A stretch of DNA of 64,000 bases from NCBI RefSeq assembly GCF_025144995.1, contig NZ_CP102250.1, positions 2,542,001 through 2,606,000 of the forward strand, written 5' to 3'. This DNA is from Alistipes indistinctus YIT 12060 (GTDB lineage: Bacteria; Bacteroidota; Bacteroidia; Bacteroidales; Rikenellaceae). The stretch's first letter is position 1. Every line of letters starts with the position of its first letter. This document shows, in pieces, positions 16,198-25,093 of the stretch. The position numbers and the translations under genes were made by a program. The notes beneath the pieces are model-generated. The model ran no database searches, had not been told where the DNA came from, and saw nothing but the letters and a program-made list of their open reading frames with translations.

Positions 16198-16776
16198 TTA
16201 CTTGTTCAGCGATTCGATCTCCTGGCAGAGACGGCCGAAAATTTCGTCGATCGTGCCGAGACCGTTTACGGCGCGGTGTTTGCCCTGCGGCTTGTAGTGG
16301 TCGGCGACCACGGCGGTTTGCGCTTTGTAGACGTCGATCCGGTCGCGGATCACCCCTTCGTTACTGTCGTCGGCACGGCCGCTCTCCTTGCCGCGCAGCA
16401 GCAGGCGTTTGACCAGTTCCTCGTCGGGCACCTCGAGCGAAAGCATGACGCTTACCGGCGTACCGTTCTTCTCCATGATCTCGTCGAAGGCTTTGGCCTG
16501 CACGGTCGTGCGCGGGAAGCCGTCGAAGATGTTGCCTTTGGCGTCTTTGTGTTTCGCCACATAGTCGGCGATGATGTCGATCACCAGGCCGTCGGGGGCC
16601 AGCTGTCCCTTCTCGATGTAGCTCTGTACGCTGCGGCCCAGCTCGGTGCCTTTGCGAATCTGTTCGCGGATGACTTCGCCGGTGGAAATGTGGTTGAATC
16701 CGTATTTTTCGATGAGTTTCTCGGCCTGGGTTCCTTTTCCCGCACCCGGAGGGCCGAACAATACGAGGTTGAACAT
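16198..16776 (-). CDS. adk: Adenylate kinase
   Basis: Interconverts ATP + AMP and 2 ADP in the cytoplasm. The 192-aa protein has the P-loop GPPGAGKGTQAEK at residues 8-20, the AMP-binding region HISTGEVIREQ, FDGFPRTTVQAKAF (the Arg of the PRT motif) and a short lid (LLLRGKESGRADDSNEG) lacking the zinc-finger insertion of the long form. The length and short lid match the Bacteroidetes class. Transcribed alone from a promoter that faces thiL. Confidence 0.97.
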   Translation of the reverse strand: MFNLVLFGPPGAGKGTQAEKLIEKYGFNHISTGEVIREQIRKGTELGRSVQSYIEKGQLAPDGLVIDIIADYVAKHKDAKGNIFDGFPRTTVQAKAFDEIMEKNGTPVSVMLSLEVPDEELVKRLLLRGKESGRADDSNEGVIRDRIDVYKAQTAVVADHYKPQGKHRAVNGLGTIDEIFGRLCQEIESLNK

Positions 16777-16810
16777 GGCGGTAAGTAGTTTTTAAACAAT
16801 TTTATTAATG

Positions 16811-16842
16811 CAAAGCTAAGACTTTTTTTTGCCGAAACAAAA
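16811..16842 (-). promoter_or_regulatory. adk promoter
   Basis: Minus strand: TTTTG (16842-16838), 19-nt spacer, TAGCTTTG (16818-16811). It interlocks with the thiL promoter on the other strand, the two -33 boxes lying only 6 nt apart. Confidence 0.75.
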
Positions 16843-16857
16843 GAACCCGTACCTTTG
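16828..16857 (+). promoter_or_regulatory. thiL promoter
   Basis: TTTG (16828-16831), 18-nt spacer, TACCTTTG (16850-16857); the ATG follows 26 nt later. Divergent to and overlapping the adk promoter. Confidence 0.75.
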
Positions 16858-16883
16858 TATAAATATTTAACTTTTTCCGGATT

Positions 16884-17960
16884 ATGGCTGAAAAAAAACA
16901 CACTCCGATCGCTTCGCTGGGCCAATTTGCCTTCGTAGACCGCCTCTGCGCGCCGTTCGCGCCGTTGAACCCCTCGACGGTGAAAGGCTGCGGAGACGAT
17001 GCTGCGGTGATCGATGCCGGGGATAAATATATGCTCTTCACGACCGACCTGTTGTTGGAAGGGGTGCAGTTCGACCTGACCTATTTCCCGTTGCAGCACC
17101 TCGGCTACAAAGCCGTGGTTGCGGGAATTTCCGATATCCTGGCGATGAACGGAACTCCGCGGCAGGTGACGCTGGCGCTCGGCATCTCGTCGCGCTTTTC
17201 GGTCGAAACGGTGGAGCAGTTGTATGAGGGTGTCCGCTATGCGTGCAGGGATTACAAGGTCGACCTTGCGGGCGGCGACATGTCGGCATCGGTCAACGGG
17301 CTCACGATCGCCGTCTCTGCGGTCGGCGAAGTTGCGAAAGACAAGATCGTTTACCGCAGCGGTGCGCAGGTCAACGACCTGATTTGCGTAACGGGGGCGC
17401 TCGGCGGAGCCTACATGGGCTTGCACCTGCTCGAACGCGAGAAGCGTGCGCTGGACGGGCACCCGAATCCGCATCCGAAATTCGAAGGGTACGAGTATTT
17501 GCTCGGACGGCAGTTGCGTCCGTCCGCCCGGCTCGACATCATCGAAGAGCTGGCGAAGATCGACCTGGTACCGACATCGATGATCGATATCACCGACGGT
17601 TTGGCTTCGGAGGTCCTGCACCTGTGCAAAGATTCCGATAAGGGGGCGCGCATCTACTTGAACCGGTTGCCGATCGCACAGCAGACCAACAAAATGGCCG
17701 AAGAACTGCATAGCGATCCGGTCGTAGCGGCGCTCAACGGCGGTGATGATTTCGAATTGCTGTTTACGGTGCCGTTGGCGCGGCAGGAAGATATTTTTGC
17801 ACTGGGGATCGACGTGATCGGTCACATTACCGCGGCAGGGAGCGGCGTCGCTTTGGTGACGCCCGACGACCAGCTGATTCCTGTGCAGGCTCCGGGGTGG
17901 GTTGTCCGCGGCGATGAGCCGGCCTCCGGTGAGGACGAAAGCCCGGCGGATGCGCAATAG
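16884..17960 (+). CDS. thiL: Thiamine-monophosphate kinase
   Basis: ThiL phosphorylates thiamine monophosphate to the coenzyme thiamine pyrophosphate. The 358-aa PurM/AIR synthase-fold protein shows GCGDDAAVID (Mg2+-binding Asp pair), TTDLLLEGVQFDL, AVVAGISDILAMNGTPRQV, VDLAGGDMSAS, the ICVTGALGGAYMG turn, MIDITDGLASEVLHL and GGDDFELLFTV, all standard in the family. The last 15 residues (DEPASGEDESPADAQ) are a disordered acidic tail not needed for the fold. It is monocistronic, expressed divergently from adk. Confidence 0.95.
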   Translation: MAEKKHTPIASLGQFAFVDRLCAPFAPLNPSTVKGCGDDAAVIDAGDKYMLFTTDLLLEGVQFDLTYFPLQHLGYKAVVAGISDILAMNGTPRQVTLALGISSRFSVETVEQLYEGVRYACRDYKVDLAGGDMSASVNGLTIAVSAVGEVAKDKIVYRSGAQVNDLICVTGALGGAYMGLHLLEREKRALDGHPNPHPKFEGYEYLLGRQLRPSARLDIIEELAKIDLVPTSMIDITDGLASEVLHLCKDSDKGARIYLNRLPIAQQTNKMAEELHSDPVVAALNGGDDFELLFTVPLARQEDIFALGIDVIGHITAAGSGVALVTPDDQLIPVQAPGWVVRGDEPASGEDESPADAQ

Positions 17961-18156
17961 AATTGGATGCTGACGGGCCGGACAGGTTCCGGTTTATCCG
18001 GTATCCGGGTACTTGGCCATTCGAATATGCCTGGGTTTTGACATTTGATTTAGATTCAGTATCTCCTCTTAGCCTGTAGGTGATATCTTCCTTTGACATA
18101 CTGCGATGCAAAAGAGAACGTGAGTGTCCGGGGGCGGGAGTATTTCCCTCAGAGGT

Positions 18157-19098
18157 TTAGATTTGCTGCACCTGGACTTCCTTCCGGTCGATGTAGTTCG
18201 GATAGCGGAAGGCCGGAACGCCGAGCGCCATTACGGCATGGATACGGCCCTCTATCCCCAGCGTCCGGGCGAGACTCTTCGGATCCTGTTGCAGGGCCGA
18301 GAGCACGAATCCCATATATACCTGGCTGATACCGAGGCTTTCGGCCATCAGTGAGCCGTTCTGGTAGGCGAGGTTCGCGTCGGCGGCGCCGAAACGGTGC
18401 GAGGCGGGCGTATGGATAAAAATCAGTGCTGTGGCGTGGCGCAGGATCGGGTCGTTGCCGGCGAGATGGTTGCGTTTGAGCCGTTCGAAGACCGGCACAT
18501 AGCGGTAAAGGCCCGGCAACAGCGGTTTCAGTACCGGTTTGAGCAGCGGGTTTTGGAGCTTGGCCCGGACCTTGTCGAAGGTGCGGATGGTAAAATCGCT
18601 TACTTCCAGTAGCTTTTTCGGATCGGTAACCACTGTGAACGATACCGACTGCGAGTTGCTCGCAGTGGGGGCCCGGTGTGCCGCTTCGAGAATCAGGCCG
18701 AGTTTTTCGGGCGGAACGGGCTTGGACGTGATCGCGCGGTTCGACCGGCGCGCTTTGCACAACAGCAGGACCTGTTCGGGTGTGGGCAGTTGTCCGTAAT
18801 CGATTTTGTGTACTTTGCCGGCGGGGAAGTCTCCGTGTTCGACCGATCCGGTCGGGCAGGCCGCGACGCAGTGGCCGCAGACGATACAGGTTTCGGGATT
18901 GACGATCCGGATCTCGAATCTGTTTTTAGAAGAGGAGGCAGGAGTGTTTTCTTGGTCGTTGCCGGCGGGTGTTCCGGTCGTCCGGGATTCGGTATTCCCA
19001 TCGGGTTTCTGTTGCGTGAAGATGCCGGACGGGCAGACCCGGACGCATTTGCCGCAGCGGATGCAGGTGGCGGTGTCGATCGCTAAAGTGATTTCCAT
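18157..19098 (-). CDS. Ferredoxin-nitroreductase fusion
   Basis: A 313-aa flavoprotein with a two-cluster ferredoxin domain ahead of an FMN nitroreductase domain, presumably reducing an unknown substrate with electrons passed through the 4Fe-4S clusters. The start at 19098 (MEITLAIDT) puts the first cluster motif at C12/C15/C18/C22; the second is at C71/C74/C77/C81. The nitroreductase part runs from SRARRSNRAI-like RRSNRAITSKPVP, through EAAHRAPTASNSQS (FMN-binding loop), to YRVPAFRYP-like GVPAFRYPNYIDRK at the C-terminus. Residues about 30-58 between the clusters are an unusually long Thr/Ser/Gly/Asn-rich linker. Such fusions are frequent in strict anaerobes. Confidence 0.88.
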   Translation of the reverse strand: MEITLAIDTATCIRCGKCVRVCPSGIFTQQKPDGNTESRTTGTPAGNDQENTPASSSKNRFEIRIVNPETCIVCGHCVAACPTGSVEHGDFPAGKVHKIDYGQLPTPEQVLLLCKARRSNRAITSKPVPPEKLGLILEAAHRAPTASNSQSVSFTVVTDPKKLLEVSDFTIRTFDKVRAKLQNPLLKPVLKPLLPGLYRYVPVFERLKRNHLAGNDPILRHATALIFIHTPASHRFGAADANLAYQNGSLMAESLGISQVYMGFVLSALQQDPKSLARTLGIEGRIHAVMALGVPAFRYPNYIDRKEVQVQQI

Positions 19099-19312
19099 GG
19101 TTGTCGTATGTTGGCCCTCTATTCCGGGCTTGGTTTTGCCGGGGAAGTTGTCCCGGTCAGGCCGTTCGTGAGTTTCGTTTCGGTCCGGTGCCCGGTCTCC
19201 TTTAGGCAAACTCGGTGTTATCCGGGTACTGTGCCGGGATATTCATGTTGGTCTTGGCTTGTTGTATGTCGTATTTTTTTGCAATTTGTTTTGGTACATC
19301 GCTCCGGAAAAT

Positions 19313-20104
19313 TCAAATCAGTCCGAAATGCCGCAGTGCATTGGCGATACCGTCGTAGTCGACGGCGTCCGTCACGTAATCCGCGGCCTGTTTCACTTGG
19401 TCCGAGGCATTGCCCATCGCGATGCCGATTCCCGTATGGCACAGCATCGGAATGTCGTTGCCGCCGTCTCCGAACGACATCGTTTCGCTGAGCGGAATGT
19501 CGTACCGGGCCAGGATTTTGTCGATGCCGGTGCTTTTGTTGTTGCCGCGAATATTGACATCGGCGAAAGCGGGGTTCCAGCGGCTCGAACCGCAGTGCGT
19601 GAAGACCGTGCGCATCAGTTCAGTCTCTTCTTCGGGGCCGACGTAGATATTTACCTGGAGCACCTCTTCGCGGGCGACCTCGTGCAGGTCCCGCACGGGA
19701 GGCGGATCGAGCCCGACCATGCGCGCCACATCGGCCACCTTGGGGTTGACCAGGTTGATGTATACCTGTTCCGGGGTCATAAAGGCGCACGGGAAAAGCG
19801 GCCCTGCGTCCAGCCGCCGGTTCACCGCTTCGAGGTCTTCATGCGGGATCGGATTGCTGAAGATCACCTCGCCCTGCGCGTCGATGCACCAGGCTCCGTT
19901 GAGCGTAACGTAGCCGTCGAAGCGCAACTCTCCCAGGTTGTTGATCTGGTAGAAGGGACGTCCGGTCGCGATAAATACCTTGGTGCCGCGGCTGTGGAGC
20001 GTCTCGATGGCACGTGCGGCCGACGAGGGAATCCCGTGTGTTTGAAAACTGACGAGCGTGCCGTCGATGTCGAAAAAGATCGCTTTTATATTTTTGGGCT
20101 CCAT
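19313..20104 (-). CDS. Cof-type HAD superfamily phosphatase
   Basis: A 263-aa HAD hydrolase of the Cof/YidA class, which dephosphorylates sugar phosphates or phosphorylated cofactors; the substrate cannot be told from sequence. Motif I is FFDIDGTL with the nucleophile Asp12 and Asp14, motif II is FIATGRP, a C2B cap lies between about 80 and 190, and motif IV is MSFGDGGNDIPML. The ATG at 20104 is chosen because the FFDIDGT strand then begins at residue 10 as in relatives. It is the third gene of the apparent rpsA-rnz-HAD unit, 54 nt after rnz. Confidence 0.9.
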   Translation of the reverse strand: MEPKNIKAIFFDIDGTLVSFQTHGIPSSAARAIETLHSRGTKVFIATGRPFYQINNLGELRFDGYVTLNGAWCIDAQGEVIFSNPIPHEDLEAVNRRLDAGPLFPCAFMTPEQVYINLVNPKVADVARMVGLDPPPVRDLHEVAREEVLQVNIYVGPEEETELMRTVFTHCGSSRWNPAFADVNIRGNNKSTGIDKILARYDIPLSETMSFGDGGNDIPMLCHTGIGIAMGNASDQVKQAADYVTDAVDYDGIANALRHFGLI

Positions 20105-20158
20105 AATTACAGTTCCAATCAGCCGGTTAACATGCAAAAATCGGGCTGAAAATGACGG

Positions 20159-21094
20159 TTATTCCGGTTGGGTCTTTTTTACCGGGATGTCGTAGCTTCG
20201 GCCTTCGACCACCGCTTCGGTCTCCGCGAAAAGTTCGCGGGCCTCTTCGACCAATCCGGATGCATCCTTGTACCGGGATGAAAAATGCCCGATCAACAGT
20301 CTTCTCGCCCCGGCGGCAAGTGCCGCTTTGGCGGCTTGCGATGCCGTGGAGTGGCCCGTTTCACGCGCCATGGTTTTGTCCTGTTCGGCGAATGTCGCTT
20401 CGTGGTAGAGCAGGTCGACGCCCGTCACGAGCCGGGCTGCCTTGGCCGAGTAGAGCGTATCGCTCAGGTAAGCATAACTGCGCCCTTCATAGGGAGTGTA
20501 GGTCAGTTGTTGGTTCGGGATCGTCGTGCCGTCGCCGAGCGGGATATCTTCACCGCGTTTGGCTGCCACGCATTGGGCGACATTCAGCCCGTAGCGTCCG
20601 ATCGCCTCTTTGAGCAGGTTCAGCGGCGGGGTCTTTTCCCGGAAAAGGAATCCGGCGGCGGGAATCTTATGCCGCAGCGGGACAGACCACACTTCGAGCA
20701 CCTTGTTTTCATACAGCAGTTCGTGTTCGCGCGTGCGCACCTCGTGCCACTGTACTTGGTAGGGGAGTGCCGCATCGAAATAGTGCAAATGGTTCGCCAG
20801 TATCTCGTCGAACGGACGCGGGGCGTAGACTTTCAGCGGCGTACGCCGTCCCATCAGTCCCATCGTCGAAATCAGCCCGAAAAGTCCGAAAACATGGTCT
20901 CCGTGCAGGTGCGTGATGAATACGGCGTTTAGTTTCAGCGGGTTGATCCCGGCCGAACGCAACTGTTTCTGGGTACCCTCACCGCAATCGACCAAAAAAA
21001 ACTGCTCATGCACGTTCAGTGCATGAGCAGAGGGATTACGCTTCGGAGTCGGGGATGCCGAACTGCTACCCAATATGGTAACCCGAAACGTCAT
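20159..21094 (-). CDS. rnz: Ribonuclease Z
   Basis: Endonuclease that removes the 3' trailer of tRNA precursors. The 311-aa metallo-beta-lactamase fold has THLHGDHVFG (His62, His64, Asp66, His67), the opening FRVTILGSSSASPTP, the flexible-arm region VQWHEVRTREHELLYENK (short form), SDTLYSAKAARL, LLYHEATFAEQD and the C-terminal LLIGHFSSRYKD. It begins 16 nt after rpsA stops, so the two are almost certainly cotranscribed. The presence of RNase Z fits tRNA genes that lack encoded CCA, as with the tRNA-Leu here. Confidence 0.96.
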   Translation of the reverse strand: MTFRVTILGSSSASPTPKRNPSAHALNVHEQFFLVDCGEGTQKQLRSAGINPLKLNAVFITHLHGDHVFGLFGLISTMGLMGRRTPLKVYAPRPFDEILANHLHYFDAALPYQVQWHEVRTREHELLYENKVLEVWSVPLRHKIPAAGFLFREKTPPLNLLKEAIGRYGLNVAQCVAAKRGEDIPLGDGTTIPNQQLTYTPYEGRSYAYLSDTLYSAKAARLVTGVDLLYHEATFAEQDKTMARETGHSTASQAAKAALAAGARRLLIGHFSSRYKDASGLVEEARELFAETEAVVEGRSYDIPVKKTQPE

Positions 21095-21110
21095 AGGAAG
21101 TTGACATTAT

Positions 21111-23000
21111 TTACTCCTCGGTTTCTGCGGAAGCCTCTTCAGCTTTGGCGCTCTTTTTGGCGGCAGCTTTTTTCGGCTTTTCGGCGGCGGCCTCCATCTG
21201 GGCTTTCAGCTCGGCCAGGCCGGAGATATCACCCAGGGTGGTCTTTTCAACCGATGCGTTGAGCTTCTTGACAGAGTCTTTGGTGGCGTCGTCCGAACGT
21301 TTCTTCTCGGCGCGTTCGGCCTGTACCTCGGCGCGTTTGATCTCCTCGTTGAGGCGAGAGTGCGACAGGATGATGCGCTTGGTGGCCTTCGAGAACTCTA
21401 CGACCTTGAATTCGAGCGTCTCGCCCGCTTTGGCGGTCGTGCCGTCCTCTTTGGCGAGCTGTTTGGCCGGAGCGAAGCCTTCGACGTTGTCGCCCAGTGA
21501 AACCACGGCGCCCTTGTCGTTGAGCTCGGTGATCGTTCCTGTGTGGATCGAATCCACGGCGAACTGCTGTTCGAATGCGTTCCAGGGGTTCTCTTCGAGC
21601 TGCTTGTGGCCGAGGCTCAGGCGGCGGTTGTCTTTGTCGATTTCCAGGACAACGACTTCGATGTCGGCACCGATTTGCGTGAATTCGGAAGGATGTTTCA
21701 CCTTCTTGGTCCAGCTCAGGTCGGAGATGTGGATCAGGCCGTCGATACCCTCTTCGATCTCTACGAATACGCCGAAGTTGGTGAAGTTGCGCACTTTGGC
21801 GGTGTGGCGTGAGCCTACGGCGTATTTGGTCTCGATATCAGCCCAGGGGTCCGGGGTGAGTTGTTTGAGGCCGAGCGACATTTTGCGCTCGTCGCGGTCG
21901 AGGGTCAGCACAACGGCTTCCACCTCGTCGCCCACCTTCATGAACTCCTGTGCCGAACGCAGGTGCTGGCTCCAGGACATTTCCGATACATGGATCAGGC
22001 CCTCTACGCCCGGAGCGATCTCTACGAACGCGCCGTAATCGGCCATAACCACTACGCGGCCTTTCACCTTGTCGCCCACCTTCAGGTTGGCGTCCAGTGC
22101 ATCCCACGGGTGAGCCGAAAGCTGTTTCAGGCCCAGTGCGATACGTTTTTTCGCATCGTCGAAGTCGAGGATTACGACGTTGAGCTTCTGGTCGAGCTGG
22201 ACGATCTCTTCGGGATGGTTCACACGGCCCCAGCTCAGGTCGGTGATGTGGATCAGGCCGTCTACGCCGCCCAGGTCGATGAATACGCCGTAAGAGGTGA
22301 TGTTCTTGACGGTACCTTCGAGGATCTGGCCTTTTTCGAGCTTTGACATGATCTCCTTCTTCTGTGCTTCGAGCTCGGCTTCGATCAGCGCCTTGTGCGA
22401 TACGACCACGTTGCGGAACTCCTGGTTGATCTTCACGACCTTGAACTCCATGGTCTTGTCTACGTAAATATCGTAGTCGCGGATCGGTTTCACGTCGATC
22501 TGCGAGCCGGGCAGGAACGCCTCGATGCCGAATACGTCGACGATCATACCGCCCTTGGTGCGGCACTTGATGTAACCCTTGATAACCTCGTCTTTCTCCA
22601 GAGCCTCGTTGACACGATCCCACGAGCGGAGCTGACGGGCTTTTTTATGTGAGAGGACCAGCTGGCCTTTTTTGTCCTCGGCGCTCTCCACGTATACTTC
22701 CACCTTCTCGCCTACGGCCAGTTCGGGGTTGTAGCGGAATTCGCTCACGGGGATGATGCCTTCGGACTTGTAACCGATGTTTACGACCACCTCGCGTTTG
22801 TTGAGGCTGATCACGGTGCCTTCGACCACTTCGCCTACCTGTACTTTGGAAAGGGTCTGGTCGTACTTGGCCTCGATCTCTTCCTTGGGTGCGTTGTAGA
22901 CGCCCAGGTCGTTTTCGTAAGCGTTCCAGTCGAACGTGTCGAGGTTTACCGGAGCCACAACGGCCTTCTGTTCCTGTTGATTGTCAGTTTTTGTTGTCAT
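21111..23000 (-). CDS. rpsA: 30S ribosomal protein S1
   Basis: S1 binds mRNA leaders and brings them to the 30S subunit, which matters in a phylum that largely ignores Shine-Dalgarno pairing. The 629-aa protein contains six S1 RNA-binding repeats, the third to fifth being the most regular (GTVKNITSYGVFIDLGG, VVVMADYGAFVEIAPG, KVRNFTNFGVFVEIEEG), each ending in an LSWxx(V/K)xHP block. The N-terminus (about 1-45) is acidic and the C-terminal 60 residues are Ala/Lys/Glu-rich and probably disordered. It leads an operon with rnz and a HAD phosphatase. Confidence 0.97.
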   Translation of the reverse strand: MTTKTDNQQEQKAVVAPVNLDTFDWNAYENDLGVYNAPKEEIEAKYDQTLSKVQVGEVVEGTVISLNKREVVVNIGYKSEGIIPVSEFRYNPELAVGEKVEVYVESAEDKKGQLVLSHKKARQLRSWDRVNEALEKDEVIKGYIKCRTKGGMIVDVFGIEAFLPGSQIDVKPIRDYDIYVDKTMEFKVVKINQEFRNVVVSHKALIEAELEAQKKEIMSKLEKGQILEGTVKNITSYGVFIDLGGVDGLIHITDLSWGRVNHPEEIVQLDQKLNVVILDFDDAKKRIALGLKQLSAHPWDALDANLKVGDKVKGRVVVMADYGAFVEIAPGVEGLIHVSEMSWSQHLRSAQEFMKVGDEVEAVVLTLDRDERKMSLGLKQLTPDPWADIETKYAVGSRHTAKVRNFTNFGVFVEIEEGIDGLIHISDLSWTKKVKHPSEFTQIGADIEVVVLEIDKDNRRLSLGHKQLEENPWNAFEQQFAVDSIHTGTITELNDKGAVVSLGDNVEGFAPAKQLAKEDGTTAKAGETLEFKVVEFSKATKRIILSHSRLNEEIKRAEVQAERAEKKRSDDATKDSVKKLNASVEKTTLGDISGLAELKAQMEAAAEKPKKAAAKKSAKAEEASAETEE

Positions 23001-23103
23001 TTGTTTGTTGAAAGGTTTTGTAAATTAAAGAGTTGGACATTATTTATAGAACCTTTCGCATGGACCGCACCGAAATTCCCGCCGAGGGATTTCCGGGGGC
23101 GCT

Positions 23104-23116
23104 CCACCGAAGGTGG
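23104..23116 (-). promoter_or_regulatory. Small hairpin at the 5' end of the rpsA mRNA
   Basis: CCACC/GGTGG with loop GAA (as written on +) begins about 3 nt after the -7 box in the minus direction, so it would lie at or overlap the transcript start. Short and only suggestive. Confidence 0.3.
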
Positions 23117-23118
23117 CA

Positions 23119-23147
23119 CAAAGGTAGTGTTTTTTCTGCAAAACAAG
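23119..23147 (-). promoter_or_regulatory. rpsA promoter
   Basis: Minus strand CTTG (23147-23144), 17 nt, TACCTTTG (23126-23119); a TTTTG also occurs closer in. The -7 box is an exact consensus match and leaves a leader of about 110 nt. Confidence 0.6.
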
Positions 23148-23300
23148 TATGCCGGAGTGAAAATGAAGCTGATTTTTCGGGGATTCAGCGGATTTTGTTA
23201 TCTTTATCTGGTTTTAATCCGGTGGCGGATGCGGCGCAGCCGCGGGTGTGCCCGATCTTCCGATTGTAAATCGTTGACCATTACCATCTAAACTACTACT

Positions 23301-24848
23301 ATGGATACTATTGGTGTCATGCGGGTTCTTTTGCGTGTGTCGTTGATCGCGGTCGCGTCATGCGTGTTGTTTCCCGGTTGCCGGAACACGCCGCCTCCGG
23401 CCGCCTGCGGGCCGGTGCCTTCGCAAAGGCAGCAGCAGTGGCAGGCCCTCGAGCGTTATGCGTTCCTGCATTTCAATATGAATACCTTTACCGGCCGTGA
23501 GTGGGGGCTCGGGGGCGAAGATCCCGCGCAGTTCGATCCCACGGCGCTCGACTGCCGCCAGTGGATCCGGACGCTCAAGGCCGCCGGTTTCAAAGGAGCG
23601 ATCCTCACGGCTAAGCACCACGACGGTTTCTGCCTGTGGCCTTCTGCTTATACCGGGCATTCGGTGAAAAACTCTCCGTACAAGGACGGACAGGGCGATA
23701 TCGTCCGGGAGTTCGCCGACGCCTGCCGGGCCGAAGGGATGAAGATGGGGCTCTACCTGTCGCCGTGGGACCGGAATCGTGCGGATTACGGCAAACCCGA
23801 ATATATCGAATATTACCGCAACCAGCTCCGGGAGTTGCTGACCGGTTACGGCGACGTGTTCGAAGTGTGGTTCGACGGGGCCAATGGCGGGGACGGCTGG
23901 TACGGCGGCGCCAACGAAACGCGCACGATCGACCGCAATACCTACTACGATTGGCCGGGGACGTGGCAGGTCGTCCGGGAATTGCAGCCCGGTGCGGTGA
24001 TGTTTTCGGACGGCGGCCCGGACGTGCGCTGGGTCGGCAATGAAAAAGGCTTTGCCGGCGAAACGAACTGGTCGCTGCTCAAGAGGGCCGACTTTGCACC
24101 GGGGGCGGCCGACCGCGAGGCGCTCAACGCCGGGCAGGAAGACGGGACCCATTGGCTTCCGGCCGAGGTTGACGTGTCGATCCGCCCGGGGTGGTATTAC
24201 CACGAGGCCGAGGATTCGTTGGTCAGGACCGTGCCGCAACTGCTCGATATCTATTATGCGTCGGTAGGGCGCAATGCCTCGATGCTGTTGAATGTTCCGC
24301 CCGATAAGACCGGCCGCATTCCTGCCGTTGATTCCCTCCGGCTGATGGAGTTCGCCCGGGCGCTGGCAGCCGAATTTTCCAAGGATCTGGCGGCAGATGC
24401 GCGGGTTTCGGCATCGAATGTGCGTGGACACAGCGGCAAGTATGGCGCGATGCGGGTGACCGACGGAGATACGGCGACTTACTGGGCTACCGATGACGAT
24501 GTACGTAACGCGTCGCTGACTGTTATGTTCGACCAGCCGACTGTTTTCAACCGGCTGTTGGTACAGGAGTACATTCCGTTGGGTCAGCGGGTGCGGAAGT
24601 TCAGGGTCGAAGCGCTGACTGCCGACGGATGGCGGACGCTTGCCGAAGAGACGACCATCGGTTACAAACGCATTCTGCGCCTGCCGACCGTGACGGCCAA
24701 AGAGGTGCGGCTGACCGTCGAAGAAGCGAAGGCCTGCCCGCTGATTTCGAATCTGCAACTGTTCTGCGCGCCGGATGTTCCGGCGAGCTCCGGCGGTACC
24801 GTTGCGGCTCTTCCCGCCGCCGTTCCCTCGGCGAATGCGGTATTGTGA
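23301..24848 (+). CDS. GH29 alpha-L-fucosidase with C-terminal discoidin-like domain (lipoprotein)
   Basis: Exo-glycosidase releasing L-fucose from host or dietary glycans. The N-terminus has a lipoprotein signal (LFPGC lipobox near 27), so it is probably anchored in the outer membrane or periplasm. The GH29 barrel runs from WFLHFNM-like RYAFLHFNMNTFTG to about 345, with KGAILTAKHHDGFCLWPS, KMGLYLSPWDRN and the nucleophile Asp192 in EVWFDGANGG. Residues about 375-495 form an F5/8 type C (discoidin)-like beta-sandwich (ARVSASNVRGHSG, DGDTATYWATDD), probably carbohydrate-binding. The tail is Ala/Pro-rich. It is not next to susC/susD, so it is a stand-alone enzyme. Confidence 0.92.
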   Translation: MDTIGVMRVLLRVSLIAVASCVLFPGCRNTPPPAACGPVPSQRQQQWQALERYAFLHFNMNTFTGREWGLGGEDPAQFDPTALDCRQWIRTLKAAGFKGAILTAKHHDGFCLWPSAYTGHSVKNSPYKDGQGDIVREFADACRAEGMKMGLYLSPWDRNRADYGKPEYIEYYRNQLRELLTGYGDVFEVWFDGANGGDGWYGGANETRTIDRNTYYDWPGTWQVVRELQPGAVMFSDGGPDVRWVGNEKGFAGETNWSLLKRADFAPGAADREALNAGQEDGTHWLPAEVDVSIRPGWYYHEAEDSLVRTVPQLLDIYYASVGRNASMLLNVPPDKTGRIPAVDSLRLMEFARALAAEFSKDLAADARVSASNVRGHSGKYGAMRVTDGDTATYWATDDDVRNASLTVMFDQPTVFNRLLVQEYIPLGQRVRKFRVEALTADGWRTLAEETTIGYKRILRLPTVTAKEVRLTVEEAKACPLISNLQLFCAPDVPASSGGTVAALPAAVPSANAVL

Positions 24849-24869
24849 CCCTTTCCCGGATACGTCGTC

Positions 24870-24889
24870 AGCCGTGCATTTGCGCGGCT
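24870..24889 (+). terminator. Hairpin after the fucosidase gene
   Basis: AGCCGTGC (24870-24877) pairs with GCGCGGCT (24882-24889) around ATTT, 22 nt after the stop codon. There is no T-run, so it may stabilise the 3' end rather than terminate. Confidence 0.35.
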
Positions 24890-25093
24890 GGCGACCGTTA
24901 TAAGGGTAACGGCTGCGGAGGGGCACGGTCGCTTCGGCCTGGAGTCGAGTTTATTTGCGGCCCGGACGGCGGCTCCTGGGAATTTGCAAAAAAGAGATAA
25001 TGACCTGTAAAACCGATAAAAAGATAAAACAAAACAGTTGTACCGGACGTTTCTTTTTACGAACCTTGCATAACGGATTACATTTAATAGTTT

